From: Tamarix chinensis
Lineage: Eukaryota > Streptophyta > Magnoliopsida > Caryophyllales > Tamaricaceae
NCBI GenBank assembly: GCA_030549775.1
Contig: CM060172.1
Location: 56,099,942 to 56,163,941, forward strand
DNA: 64,000 nucleotides
Direction of reading: 5' to 3'
The translations under genes and the position numbers were made by a program. This document shows, piece by piece, positions 51,286 through 63,407 of this stretch (positions are counted from its first letter, which is position 1; each line of letters starts with the position of its first letter). The notes under the pieces were generated by a model. The model saw only the letters and a list, made by a program, of their open reading frames with translations, ran no database searches and was not told the DNA's origin.

Positions 51286-52590
51286 CATGCGTGGAGAATC
51301 ACTCGATCCCACAATTATAAAAGACTACAAAATATAGAGAATATAACATATACAATAGAAAAAAGAGGACTAAAATTCCAAAAAGAAAAATATGTGGATA
51401 ATTATACTCTAATGCCCACTCAAATAAACACCCCCTACATGCAATCATATCCAAAGCATTAATCAACAATTACTTGAAAAATAAATCAGTATATTCTCAT
51501 GGTAATGATCAGCACCCATGAAAAGGATGATCAATATCCTACATACTAAGTAAGGTAACAATATACATCAATAGAAAAGGAACATGCATAGCATATAAGG
51601 TTACATAAAAGAACTATACATGCATATTATTTAGGACATGGGATGGCTCAAAAGAGGAACCAAAAGGAGTTCCAAAATTGATACAATCCGATTACTTATC
51701 CAATTGATTTTAGGACCCTACTATTCATAATCTGTGGAATGATATCAATCAATACAAACAACCATATGGCATAACGCTCATGGCCACTATTCTTTTCTGG
51801 GTGAATGGACTGGTATAACTCATGGCATAAAGCTTCTGACTACTATTCTCATCTAGAATAGTGAACTGGTATAACATAGGGCATAAAGCTATCTATGCTA
51901 TTCTCATTCCTTGGAATGGGCTTGTATGATTGGTCCTGACATAGAAATCTTTCACTTAAAATATTAGTGCCTTATTAGATTGGTTGGTTCTCTCATTATT
52001 GTCATGCATACTTAGCATAAATAAATAAGGCGTATAAATCACAACTAAAGGAAATATATATCATTTTCCAAGTGAAAAGACCACAACACCCCTATGAAAC
52101 CTTAATTACAGAAAAAAGTGCAACTCACACTTTAAGGCTCATCCAACCACCATATTTAATACATCATCCTAAAATATGATTATTAACAACATATCTAAAA
52201 ATTAAGGTCTAACTCTAACATCTTATATATGTGATAATGAGCATGCCCCCGAGGGTTATTATTCCTAATTTAAGTTATTTTTTCATTTTATCAAAATTAT
52301 GTTACAAATAATTAACCCTAGTAATTCATGTAAAATACTTAGCATATTTTATTATAATATCTCTTTAGAAATGTCAAAATTCCATTTTGACCCAAAATGG
52401 CCCAAATACCTTTATATTGTTTAATCGCACCAAAACTTCTTTTTATGTAACTTGCATTATACTCAACCTACACTTTATCATACCCATGAAATTAGGTATA
52501 GAACCCTTGATGATTACCATGCTACATTTATTTCCCATCAAAAATCATCAAAGGACCCAAATATCCTTAATATCACAAATTGTTCAAACA
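51286..52590 (+). mobile_element. Long-LTR family, internal fragment, copy 7
   Basis: It begins with GAATCACTCGATCCCACAAT, matching the 5' part of copy 5. It contains AGCACCCATGAAAAGGATGA and CCTACATACTAAGTAAGG, the conserved box. It also holds short repeated phrases of the type TGGCATAAAGCT...TATTCTCAT (51760-51920). No termini are seen. Confidence 0.55.
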
Positions 52591-53594
52591 TGGTGAAAAC
52601 ACCCTAGAGGGGGTGAATATGATTTTTTTTAGAATGGAAAGGACTAAATAAAAATTTAACATGTGATGTAGATTGGTTCAAGATTAAATTACTCTTTACA
52701 TCCACTACCAAAAGGTTCTTCCTTTTGGACTCTTGAAATAGTGACGTGTTTTTTCTGATCATCACTCTTCTCTTGGTTTATGCGTCTTACAATCTCAATG
52801 ACCCTCTCAATAGATAATTTACAAATTCACCTATTAATATTCTTTAGACTCACCATATGAATATCACCAGAATGATAGGTAGACACTCACTAACCCCTTT
52901 AAAAGAATTTTAAGAAGAGGTTGTGATTACAAATTATTTTCACCAAATACAAGATATGAAAGTGTTAATCTTTGAATAAGATATAATCTAGCTAGATATA
53001 ATATAGAATATTAAAATTTGAGAATAGTTCTAGTTAAGAGAAGTGGGCAAATAAATTTTTTTAGTAAAAACTCAAAAATATGAAAGTTTGGAAATTTGAG
53101 TGAGAAATTGAATAATTTTAGTGTAAGAGATTAATTACACAATAAGTGTTCTAAAAAGTTAGTTCTAATAAATACAAAGGGATATTATTTATAAGGGTTA
53201 CCCTCGTTTATAGTTGTTAGATACAAATTTTCAAAAGGTTATCTCACCTAACATGTAGAAAATCAGCATTTAATGCCTACTAGTCGATCAGTCTTGAGGA
53301 ACTAGTTGATCGATTGTATGGTTAGTCGATCGGTTTGTTCCAACTAGTAGACTTTTTATATTTTGACCAAAATAGAAAGTTACCATTGTGGGAACCAATC
53401 AATCAGTTTGTTCAAACCAGTCGATTGGTTTGGCAGTGTATACGATCGATCTTAAAACACAAATGAACACCGTCCTAGTATGATGAGACTAGTCGATGTG
53501 TTCATTGTACTAAATGATTGGTTTGCCAAATTAGTCGATCCCTTTGTCTTCTTCTTCCCTTGTCTTTCTCCTCCTCAATTAGCCTATAAATACC
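52591..53594 (+). mobile_element. Copia-LTR-like unit with motif cluster and TATA box
   Basis: It begins GGTGAAAACACCCTAGAGGG, a phrase I associate with LTRs of plant Ty1/copia elements. At 53281-53550 variants of AGTCGATCGGTTTG recur at least eight times in both orientations. TATAAATA follows at 53585-53592. The layout fits a U3 promoter region. No TSD, PBS or coding part was found, and the junction with the CT-rich block that follows is abrupt. Confidence 0.45.
53585..53592 (+). promoter_or_regulatory. TATA box candidate (TATAAATA)
   Basis: A canonical TATAAATA directly follows the AGTCGATC motif cluster. It would drive transcription rightward into a CT-rich block that belongs to the neighbouring inverted LTR. 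Confidence 0.45.
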
Positions 53595-54229
53595 CCCTTA
53601 GCAGCTGTAACCGAGCTCCCTCTTTCGCAAGCCCAGATATTCTGCTTCTCACCGCCGCCCAAACAGACACCTATTCTGCCGCCTCCGGCGACCGCCGCAA
53701 CAAACGCCGCCCACCAAGACCATCCATGCACTTACCTCTACGAAACCAGGCCACCATCACCCCTTGCCTTGCCCTGCACGTGCCTCCCTGGCCTTACAAA
53801 ATCGCCAACCTAAGCAGTTCACCCCAGCCCATCGCCGCCCCTTGCGCCGCCAATCCAGCCGCCACTAGCACCTCCTCCACCCTCCAAAATGTCCAGAAGA
53901 CCTCCCTCTACCTTCCCACACCTTCATCTTCCCCTGCCTCCCTCTCCTTCTACCTCCCCCATTTTCCACCACCCTCGGCCTCCGCGCGGCCACTCCTTGC
54001 CACGCCACCACCCTCATTCCATCCCTCTCTATCTGCTGCATCCTACTCCACCTCAAACACTCCTCCATTCCCTCTCCTTTAGCCTACACATTGATCTTTC
54101 CGCCTCTATTCCTCCTCCACCACGCGCTGCCGCCGATTCCACCACTAACCTTAGGTGGTGCTCCAACCTCCTCAACCCCTAAACCTTCTTAGCACAACTG
54201 ATTAATAATTTTTACTAATATTAAGGGTA

Positions 54230-54264
<35 letters not shown>

Positions 54265-56493
54265 GGTTGGTATTATCATTGTTATTATTATCTTTATCAT
54301 TATTTAATCTAACTTTAGAAAGCCATTTTATATAAGTGTTAACAATTTTTAGTAATATTAATAGTATTACCCTTATTAGTATTATTAATGTTGTGTTGTT
54401 ATTACTATTATTATTATTATTACTATTACCATTATTATTATGTATCGCTCTTACTATCTAAACTAATTTCAGGAATATTTATAAATATGGTATTATTATA
54501 TAGTATCTTTATCATTATTAATAAAATTATCATTATTACTACTACTGTTATCTCTATTATTAATATTATTATTTTCTTACTAGTACTAACTTGACCATTA
54601 CCACTTTTAGTGTAAATATTGGGACTCTTATATTACCATTATTCTTTTCGATTGTTATCTTCTATTATACTTAACATTATTACTATTATTATTATTATTA
54701 TCATCATCATCATCATCATTATTATTATTACTACTTAACCTAACCTTATTTGATTATTATTATTGTTGTTGTTATTATTATTATTAGTATTATTATACTT
54801 AACACCCTTATCATTATTGTTATTACTACTACTACTTTTATTATTATCAATGTTATTTAACTCGAAGTTGGTGTGTTATCATTTTGTTGTTAAATAAGAA
54901 GAATACTTAAACCTTAGTACCTTACCATTTAATATTATTCATAATGCCTTTAACACTAACATCATTACTATGGTATCATTATTAGTTATTACTATTATCA
55001 TTATTTTATTTCTATTATTGTGACAAAAACATTTGAACCCTTCTATTATTATTATTCAAAATATAAATTTTATCATTATTATCTTTAGGAATATTTTTAC
55101 TTGTTGGTATTGTAATTATTATATTATTATTTTAACCCTAACACTATTATTAGACTTAGCCTTAAAAACGCTAGGGTTTCTATCACTATAAACATTAGTG
55201 TCACTATTATTAGTTTTATTATTATTATTATTATCATCACTATTTTACTATGGACAGCATGAACACTATTATTATAAGAATAGAGCTAACGGGTCTAATA
55301 GTATAAGTGTAAAAATAAGTATTAAAAATAAACATATTTTGACTAGTAATATTTAGTATACTAATTTTAAGATAAAAACCCTAGTTTTCGTATAATACTC
55401 TCTTTAATAATAATAATCCTAATCTTAAACTAGAATAAGGGATGGTGGTACTTTTGAGGGAGACTAATACTTAGTATTTTCCCTTTTATAAGTGATCCTA
55501 ACCAAAACCCTAAGGAGTTATAGGAACGTGCTCCAAGCCCGGCGTCGCTTTAGGTAAGGACGAAGCTATGGCCCTTGTGTGATGTGTGACCTGTATGTTT
55601 TGAATGTTGTATATGCCATGCTATGTCGTGTATTATATGATTGTGGATAACTTGTCTTATGTGTAGCGCAGCTTGGAGATTGAGGTATGTTTGTATATGT
55701 TTCCTATGACATGAGCATGACATGTATATGTACGATGTTTATGATGTGATATGATATGACCCTCTAGGACATGCATGTTAGGATAAATAATAGTATGAGT
55801 TGGGAATATAAGGATGATAAGAAATAAATGGGAAGTGAGTTCACAAAGGGGGATATGAGGTTGACCTAAGTACCTCATGATCCATGAGAGAAGATTTAAG
55901 TGGGAGGAATGACCCAAAATAAATGAGAGTTGGGAACCATGCATAGGAGTCTTAAAATTTGCATGGTGACTTGGGGTGTTTGCATGGGATGGCTAAATCT
56001 TGCATGGGGGTGAATCTTACGTGAGAAAAGTTGAATTAGGGTCTAAATAAGAGAATGGGAGAGTTGTGGAGTGATTGGAGACTTTGGATGAAAAATAGTA
56101 CGTAGGTTGGTGCAAGGGTGTATAAGGGATCCGATTAGGGTTTTTGGGGAGAAAGTGGAAATTTGGGAAGTACAAAAGTAAGAATGATTAAGGAAGGGTG
56201 GAGTATGGGTTAAGAGTGAGAATTCAATTATATAAAAGATAAGTATGGGTTTCCATGTGAAAGAAGAGACTTGAGGACGAAAAAAGAGAGGTTACTTGTG
56301 GAAGAAGTAATGTACTAGGGTTTGATGTGGCTAACTAGGGTTTTGCCGGTCATATGCGAGGTTGAGGAGTAAAGTGATATGCCTTGGGGTTTGACCTAAT
56401 AAGGGTGAGATGTGGGGTGAGGAACAAGTGATGGTAAGGTAAGTGAGAAGAAGTTGGGCCACATAGGTCCAACTAGGGTTTCCAAGGGGAAAA
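53595..56493 (-). mobile_element. Inverted long LTR, copy 8, distal part
   Basis: Read on the minus strand this matches the 3' two thirds of the LTR at 56494-60765. GGAACGTGCTCCAAGCCCGG (plus strand near 55525) is the reverse of CTTGGAGCACGTTCC at 58771. The CT-rich block 53595-54180 mirrors its purine-rich block. TTA/ATT-rich runs (54225-55250) mirror its AAT runs. The very 3' end is missing at the junction near 53595. A 200-codon low-complexity frame (53480-54082) crosses that junction and is not a gene. Confidence 0.7.
54225..54265. repeat. (TTA)n microsatellite
   Basis: A TTA/ATT run of about 35 bp. Many shorter TTA runs follow through 55250. Confidence 0.85.
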
Positions 56494-57169
56494 TTTAACA
56501 CTCCAAAATTCACTACTTTTTTTTAAAGCGGAAATAATTAAAATAGTAATACTTAACCCGTGAATTATGGGGATGTTACCGCCACACTTAGTACCAGACC
56601 AGTTCTCTTCGACCGTTCCAGTACCAAGTGCTAAGGCTAAAGAAAAGATTAACAATCAATTATAAAATTAATACAAACTAAACTTCAAATAATCATTAAA
56701 CGGTTGTAAAACAAAATCAGAGTACGCATCAAGAAATGTAATTCATTTCCAAAAGAGAATTAAATTTGCAACCGATAAAAGATTAACAAAAAGAAATAGA
56801 GTCATATAAAGACTATAATATGGCCACAACTCTCTCGAACCTCAAGAAAAACATGCTCAACACTCAGCCCCAACTGATATCTCACCCACCTGCACAAATC
56901 AGAAGGGCATGCTACTCGTGGGAATGAGCAGCACCCATGAAAAGGGTGATCAGTACGCTACGTACTGAGTAAGGTAACCGAGCACTAAGGCCAACACATA
57001 AGCACATAATCCATGTAGAATAATAACAAGGCATAATCACCAATACAATAACATAAAGGCAAAGAACGATTAGGTGAAAAAACCCAAGATCCAATATAGT
57101 CTAGATTAATTACTTAATTAATCCTTTATCGGAAGTCAATTCACACCATACCTTTTATCAAATCCATGT

Positions 57170-57540
57170 AAGTACAGGAACACCCCACTATTATTGTCGG
57201 TGGGTCGATCACTTGCTGGACAAAGTCCACACCACTATTATTGGCTGGTGGATCGGTCATTTGCGGGACAAAGTCCACACCACTATTCCTGACCGGTGGA
57301 TCGGTCTGGTTCCTGCTCACATGGTGTTCCACTGTAAGTAATTAGTATCTTTTAAACATTTTAGCAAACTCTAGTTTATAATTATTGAGCTCGAGTCACC
57401 CCACTATTATTGTCGGTGGGCCGGAAACGCACAGGTACAAAGCCTGACTACTATTATTACCGGTGGATCGGTTACACATAGGACATCATGTCCTAACCAC
57501 TATTTCTGACCGGTGGATCGGTCTAAACCCGGCTCAATAA
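57170..57540 (+). repeat. Repeats of CCACTATTATT..CCGGTGGATCGGT type
   Basis: Five to six diverged units of roughly 45-65 bp carry CCACTATTATT followed by ACCGGTGGATCGGT. The same repeat is present in inverted orientation in copy 8 at 61035-61410. Confidence 0.75.
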
Positions 57541-57919
57541 TCTTCCACTTTAAATGATTAGTGTCTTAAGTATCTTATTCAAAGGCTTTCATCATGGACA
57601 TGCACAAATAATAAATCATAAATTCCATATTCATCATCATACTTACACTTTAATCCCCACATACATATGATAACACAAAAACCCTAATTAGCCACACCAA
57701 ACCCTAATTAACCACAACAACCCATAGTTAATCATTCCAAACCCTAATTCAGTCTCCTCCGTACCCTTAATTTGCTCCATGTGCTATTTTTCATCCCAAG
57801 TGCTCAAACACCCAAACAACACTTACATTACCTTCCTTACATCCCAAATTAACTTTCCACACGTAAATTTCATACCCACGTAGACATTAATCTCCCCATG
57901 CAAACCTTCGAACCTTTTT

Positions 57920-58110
57920 CATGCAAACCCTAAAATTCCACGTGAAACCCTAAATTCAACCATGCAAACCCTAATACCACCATTCAACCATCAATGCCAC
58001 CATATAAACCCTAATACCACCATACAACCATAAATACCACCATACAAACCCTAATACCATCATGTAAACCCTAATACCACCATACGACCATTAATACCAC
58101 CACGCAAACC
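57920..58110 (+). repeat. Tandem repeat with AAACCCTAATACCACCAT units
   Basis: Units of about 20-24 bp, alternating AAACCCTAATACCACCAT and CAACCATAAATACCACCAT, are repeated about eight times. The AAACCCTAA core equals a plant telobox, but this is not a telomere array. Confidence 0.7.
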
Positions 58111-58984
58111 ATAGATTCCGTCATACAAAACCCTAAATTCAATCCACACAAAACCCAAAGATTTGTCCATACCAAACCCTAAATTCAATCCACACCAACC
58201 AAATATTCATCCTTACTAAACCCTAGATTCAAACCACATAAAACCGAAGATTCATCCTTACCTTACAATTGATTAGATTCTCCCACATAAAATCATAAAT
58301 TAGAATTTCCCAAGCAAAACCATAAATTGGATTCCCCCAAAAAAAACATAAATTAGATTCTCCTAATCAAATCATAAATTAGATTCTCCCATATAATATC
58401 ATAAATTACATTATCTCAAATAACATCATAAATTAGATTCTCCCATGAAACCCTACATTTCCCATTTTATTTTTCCACCCATAAATCATTAAGATACTTA
58501 GGTCAAATCACATCTCTTGGTCAACTTCTTTCTCCCTCCTCATTTTTCATCCTTTTCCCCCGCACAAATCATATCAACATCCTCACATGCATGTCTTACA
58601 GGGTCACAACACATATTATCATACATAAATAATACACATGCCATACAAAACATACTTCAACTCCACGTCATATCATATACATAGAATGCATAGCATATGA
58701 AGCACATAATGCATATAGGCACACAATGGCCTTAGTAAACCCTTACCTGAATCGACACCGGTCTTGGAGCACGTTCCTACGCCTCCTTAGGGCTTTGACC
58801 AAATAATAACATACTAATAAAATAACCTTAAGAAAATTCTAACTTTGCTAAAGACATAAAAATAATAGAGATATTATAAACTGGACAATATAGGGTTAAA
58901 GACTTTACCCTAATAATAATAATGTTACTAATATAATAATTTCAAAGATAATAAAACTAATATCAATGAGAATATAAATAATAA

Positions 58985-58989
58985 TAACA

Positions 58990-59032
<43 letters not shown>

Positions 59033-59045
59033 TAGTAATAACAAT
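58985..59045. repeat. (AAT)n microsatellite
   Basis: An AAT run of about 45 bp with minor interruptions, in the AT-rich part of LTR copy 9. Confidence 0.9.
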
Positions 59046-60765
59046 AATAACATTATTAACAATATTAATGGTAAAATATTTGCATTAATAATAATGGAAT
59101 AAGAATAATAGAAATTCGAAATATAAAATAATAATTATTATTATACTTATAACATATTAATATTAATAATAGTAAAAAAAAAGAAATAATAAGGGGAATA
59201 ATAATAAAATCGAATTAAAATACAACAAGGCTTCAGCCCTCAACATAAATAATAATAATAAAACAATAATACTACTACTAATAATAATAAAACATATTAA
59301 GAATATAAATATTAAGAATAATAATAATGGTATTTATATGCAAATAATTGAAATAAATTAAATCAAGGCTTATAATAATATGGAAAATGGTTGAGAGGGT
59401 CCAGGGTTCAACCTTACGTTGGTGGGGATAGGCGGCACCGGCGGTGGTGCACGGAGGCGGCGGCGGACGGTGGTTTAAGGTTTCGGGGTAAAATTTTGGC
59501 GAAACGAGCAGCCAACTTTGCACGGTTATGGAGGCCCGTGCAAGAAGAATCGAAAAATTTGGGATGTGGCGGTGGTGTTGACTAGAGGGTGTTGCAGGGA
59601 AGAATTTAGGATGTGGCGGTGGTGTTGAGATTGGCTAACGGCGGCGGAAAACGCGTCTAAAGTTGCAGTGGCCGGCAACTCGGGCTTAGGGTCTCGGGGA
59701 AGAAAAAACTCCAAATACTCCTATAACAAGGCTATTTATAGATTGTAGATGAGATAATAGGGTGTTGAAGCTCGACAGGGAGGTATTAAGCGCAAGAATT
59801 TGGGTGGCCGGTGGTAGTAATGGCTCGATGTCCGTTTTGGAGTGGTTCGAATTTCGCACGCCAAGAGAGAGAAAACAGGCGAGATATAACGGAAAAGATT
59901 TATGCCAATTTATTCCTTCAGTAAAGAGGGATACAATGAGGCAAGAAACGGTCGGTCAAAGGTCTTGTGGCCGGAGATGCCATTGACGGGATCGAAAGGT
60001 TGCAGCGCAACGACGGAGGAAGAAGGAAGAATAAAAGGAGGTAGACCGGTCGACCGGGAAAAAGAAAAGAAAAAGGGGGAGAACCGGGCCAGTCGGCGCG
60101 AGGGAGGGTGTCATTAAATAGAACGACGAGTTTTAGTGGAAACGGAAGCAAAACTCGGCGTGGAGACGTCAAACGAAGGACACTACGCGGGCTGGGCTGA
60201 AGAAGGAAGAAGAAGAGGAAGACTGGGCCACAGCTGGCCCACTTCGGGGAGAAGAAGAAAAAGAAAAAGAAAAGAAGAAGGAGAAAAAGGAAGAAAAAGG
60301 AAGAAAGAAAAGGAAAAAGGAAAAGAGAAAAATACTTATTTTGGGTATTTAAATTTATTAAAATATTTGGGATATTTAAAAATTATAATATTTAAATAAA
60401 ATAATATTTAAATCCCTTTTTAAGCTAAATTAGGTTTTTTAAAAGATTTCCCATAAATTTCATTTTTATTAGCAAAACATCCTAAATTTCTCCAACTAAA
60501 TTATTTATAAAATTATTATTAATTTAAAACTATTTTCTCATTCTTATTTTAAATAACATAATTTATTTAATTAATTTCTAAAATAAAATCCTTAATTAGT
60601 TAAAATAACAAAATTCCATCTAATTAAAACACTTATAAATTTATTCTAGATTTTCCCTAATTAATTCTCTTTTTATTTTAATAAAAGTAATTTATTTAAA
60701 TAATTTTTCTAATAAAATATCATTTAAATATAATTTATAAAATTAGAAAATTTTGGGGCATTTCA

Positions 60766-62078
60766 GAAAACCCTAGAGGTTGAGAATAGGCGAGATCGAT
60801 GTCATAGGGTGTTGGGCTTAACCTACACTCTCAAGAGTTAGTCCTTCATTAGGTGTGAGCATGAGGGGGAAAGGATGTCGGGGTGTGACAAGGGGTGCAG
60901 GAGTTTCAAATTATGGGACTGGCCCTCTTGAGAGAATAGTAGTAGAACATCGATGGCATGCATGTCAAGGGTGGAATGTTATCTAATAAGATACGGATAA
61001 AACACTAATCATGTAAAGTGAAAGATTGTTGAACTGAGCCCAGACCGGTCCACCAGCAAATAATAGTGGCCAGGAGCCGGGGTGCCCTGGAGACCGGTCC
61101 ACCGGTAAATAATAATGGTCAGGAGCGTTCTGCCCTGAGTGTATACTTTCCGGTCCACCGGCTATAATAGTGGGGGATTTCGTGCTCGACAAACCAAAGT
61201 AAGTAAGTTAAACCATGGGAAATACACTAAGTACTTACAGCGAAACACCATGTGAGTCGAGGCCAGACCGGTCCACCGGTAAATAATAGTGGCCAGGAGC
61301 ATTTTGCCCTGGAGACCAGTCTACCGGCAAAAAATAGTGGTCAGGAGCGTTCTGCCCTGAGTGTATACTTTTCGGTCCACCGACTATAATAGTGGGGTTC
61401 CCGCACTCACATGAACTATTAAAGAATATGTGTGGACTGGACATATTATTAATGAGAATAAAGAATAAGTCACCGGGAAAGTAATTAGGCCTTATCATGT
61501 GTGTTATCGTATGTTGCCTATGTGCTTATCCTTATATCATATGTTCTATGTGTTGGCCTTAGCTCGTCTGTTACCTTACTCAGTACGTAGCGTACTGATC
61601 ACCCGTTTTATGGGTGCTGCTCATTCCCATGAGCAGAAGACCCCTCTGATCTTGTGCAGGTAGGAGACCATGTATTTGATGCCTACGATACCTACGAGGC
61701 ATCGGGTGGGGCAAAGTGTTGAGACTAACCTGACTTAGGGACCGAGAGCGAGTCGGCCGGACTCTATTGTTGTCATCGGATTTTTTATTTCCATATTTAG
61801 TTGTGTTTTGTACTATGCTTTATGTTTTGAGAAACGTACTCTTTGGTTTGTAATCTTAAGTTGCACTCTGATTTCTGTATGACTTATGTTTTACTAATGA
61901 TTCGCGTTTATTATTAACTTTATTAAGCCTTAGCACTTAGTACTGGAACGGTAGGAGTGTACCGGTCTGGTACTAAGTGTGGCGGTAACGCTCCCGAGTT
62001 TACGGTTTTATCTTTTCGCTTCCGCAAAACCTTTTTTATTAAACAAAATTTTTCAGTCGTAAATTTGGGGGTATTACA
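60766..62078 (-). mobile_element. Inverted long LTR, copy 8, proximal part
   Basis: It completes the element at 53595-56493 after LTR copy 9. On the minus strand it starts TGTAATACCCCCAAATTTAC at 62078. It then has CGGAAGCG, GTTACCGCCACACTTAG and AGTGCTAAGGC, followed by the box CTACGTACTGAGTAAGG (plus strand 61573-61594) and the ACCGGTCCACCGGT-type repeats (61035-61410). The base run GTTAA at 62079-62083 would be its TSD, but the partner side is lost. Confidence 0.75.
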
Positions 62079-63290
62079 GTTAAATTATTGTAATTAAAAA
62101 AAATTGTCGGACATCTAAGACTTCTAATATATATATGACTTAGAAACTTGAATATTCAAAACCTTCCTATAGTGTTCTCCCACATTAAATCCAATTTAGG
62201 GAAAAAAAAAAATATCTATAATTATTTTGCCCATTATGGATGACATTAATGCCAATAATGATCTAGTTAATATATAATAAAATTCAAACCATGTTGTTGT
62301 AAGAGTCCATGCCCTATCCTTCAAATAGTTAGGACTTGAGGCAAATAATGATAAATGATGGGAATATGTTGATAAGCCTTGGCATAGAAATAATGACACA
62401 CTTATCCTTATCCTCTCTCATTAGCTCCTATAGAATTAAACTCAACCGCCACTATTTCATTTCTATCTCTATTTCTTAATATCTCCACCACCCTAACTCT
62501 TCTTTTCTTTTATTTCTTTTTTCATGGATCATCTTGAGATACCATACCTAAAACCATAAAAGAAATTAGAATGAAGTAAAACAACTTAATTATTCAAGTG
62601 AAGCTACCACCATCACCATCATAAAAATCTAATCTGTTAAATAATGTTACAAAAGTTGTTAAAATTTGTCTCTATAATACCATCTCCTTGTTTGCCTTAC
62701 TCTCTCTTTGATAATGTTAGAGCAACTATCTATCCTATGTTTTCAGCAAGCATTATGCATACTTAAAGCAAATACAATTATCATATTTTACACATTACAC
62801 ACCAACACATTTTACACACAAAAACTAAAACAAATAAATTCAAATGGTACATCACACAAAAAAATTAAACAAAGGAAAATTGAATCTAAGAACACATGTG
62901 CAAAGCCATAGAAATGTGTGTATAATTTGGGGTATTCATAATGCAACCCAAACCACAAACCAAACCAAACCAAATTAAAACTAATTGTTTGGTTTGATTT
63001 ACGGTTTCCTAAATTATGGTTAGTTTAATATCTATGAAAATGGCTTGGTTAAGGTTTTTAAAACTGAATTACGCTTTATAAACTACAAACTATATATATT
63101 TGAAATAATTAAAAACATAAAAAAACATGAAATTAACAATAAACAAGCAATATTAATAGTCTTTTTTAAGAACTAACCTATAATACCCACTAGAACTATT
63201 TCCCACCCAGAGGGTAAAAATGGAGAAGAGTGGAAGGAATGAGAATAAAGAACAATATGAGGAAAAACGATTCCTGTATAGGGTTTTTAT
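62079..63290. other. Intergenic, unassigned
   Basis: AT-rich, with a purine/pyrimidine repeat of AACCAAACCAAACC type at 62945-63060 that is partly self-complementary. No gene is recognised. Confidence 0.3.
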
Positions 63291-63407
63291 TGAGTTTATA
63301 GTGACAATAGTTGCAACTACAATGATATATGGTGATGATGATTAAAAAAAAGGTGCTAAGCATGTGGATGATGTCATAGTTGAAGTTGTTTATAACGATG
63401 ACATAAC

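Larger units (their letters stand above)
56494..60765 (+). mobile_element. Solo long LTR, copy 9 (4,272 bp, TSD GAAAA), nested in copy 8
   Basis: It starts TTTAACACTCC (first dinucleotide decayed from TG) and ends GGGGCATTTCA. Perfect TSD GAAAA lies at 56489-56493 and 60766-60770. It contains GATGTTACCGCCACACTTAG, AGTGCTAAGGCTAAAG, the box CTACGTACTGAGTAAGG (56958) and GGTGGATCGGT repeats (57170-57540). Further on are AAACCCTAATACCACCAT repeats (57920-58110), AAT runs (58990-59040) and a purine-rich, GC-richer block (59390-60340). No gag or pol is present. Short frames at 59391-60399 come from the purine-rich block and have no domain. Confidence 0.85.

Noticed and set aside
53480..54082. 200-codon open frame, the longest in the window
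   Set aside because: It crosses the junction between a copia-like LTR and the CT-rich block of an inverted LTR. Its Pro/Ser/Ala-rich composition follows from the strand bias, and no domain is visible.
57660..58290. Possible interstitial telomere
   Set aside because: AAACCCTAA occurs often but always within longer units, never as a continuous TTTAGGG array.
59391..60399. Several plus- and minus-strand frames of 60-90 codons
   Set aside because: They are products of the GC-richer purine block of solo LTR copy 9 and overlap on both strands. No motif is visible.
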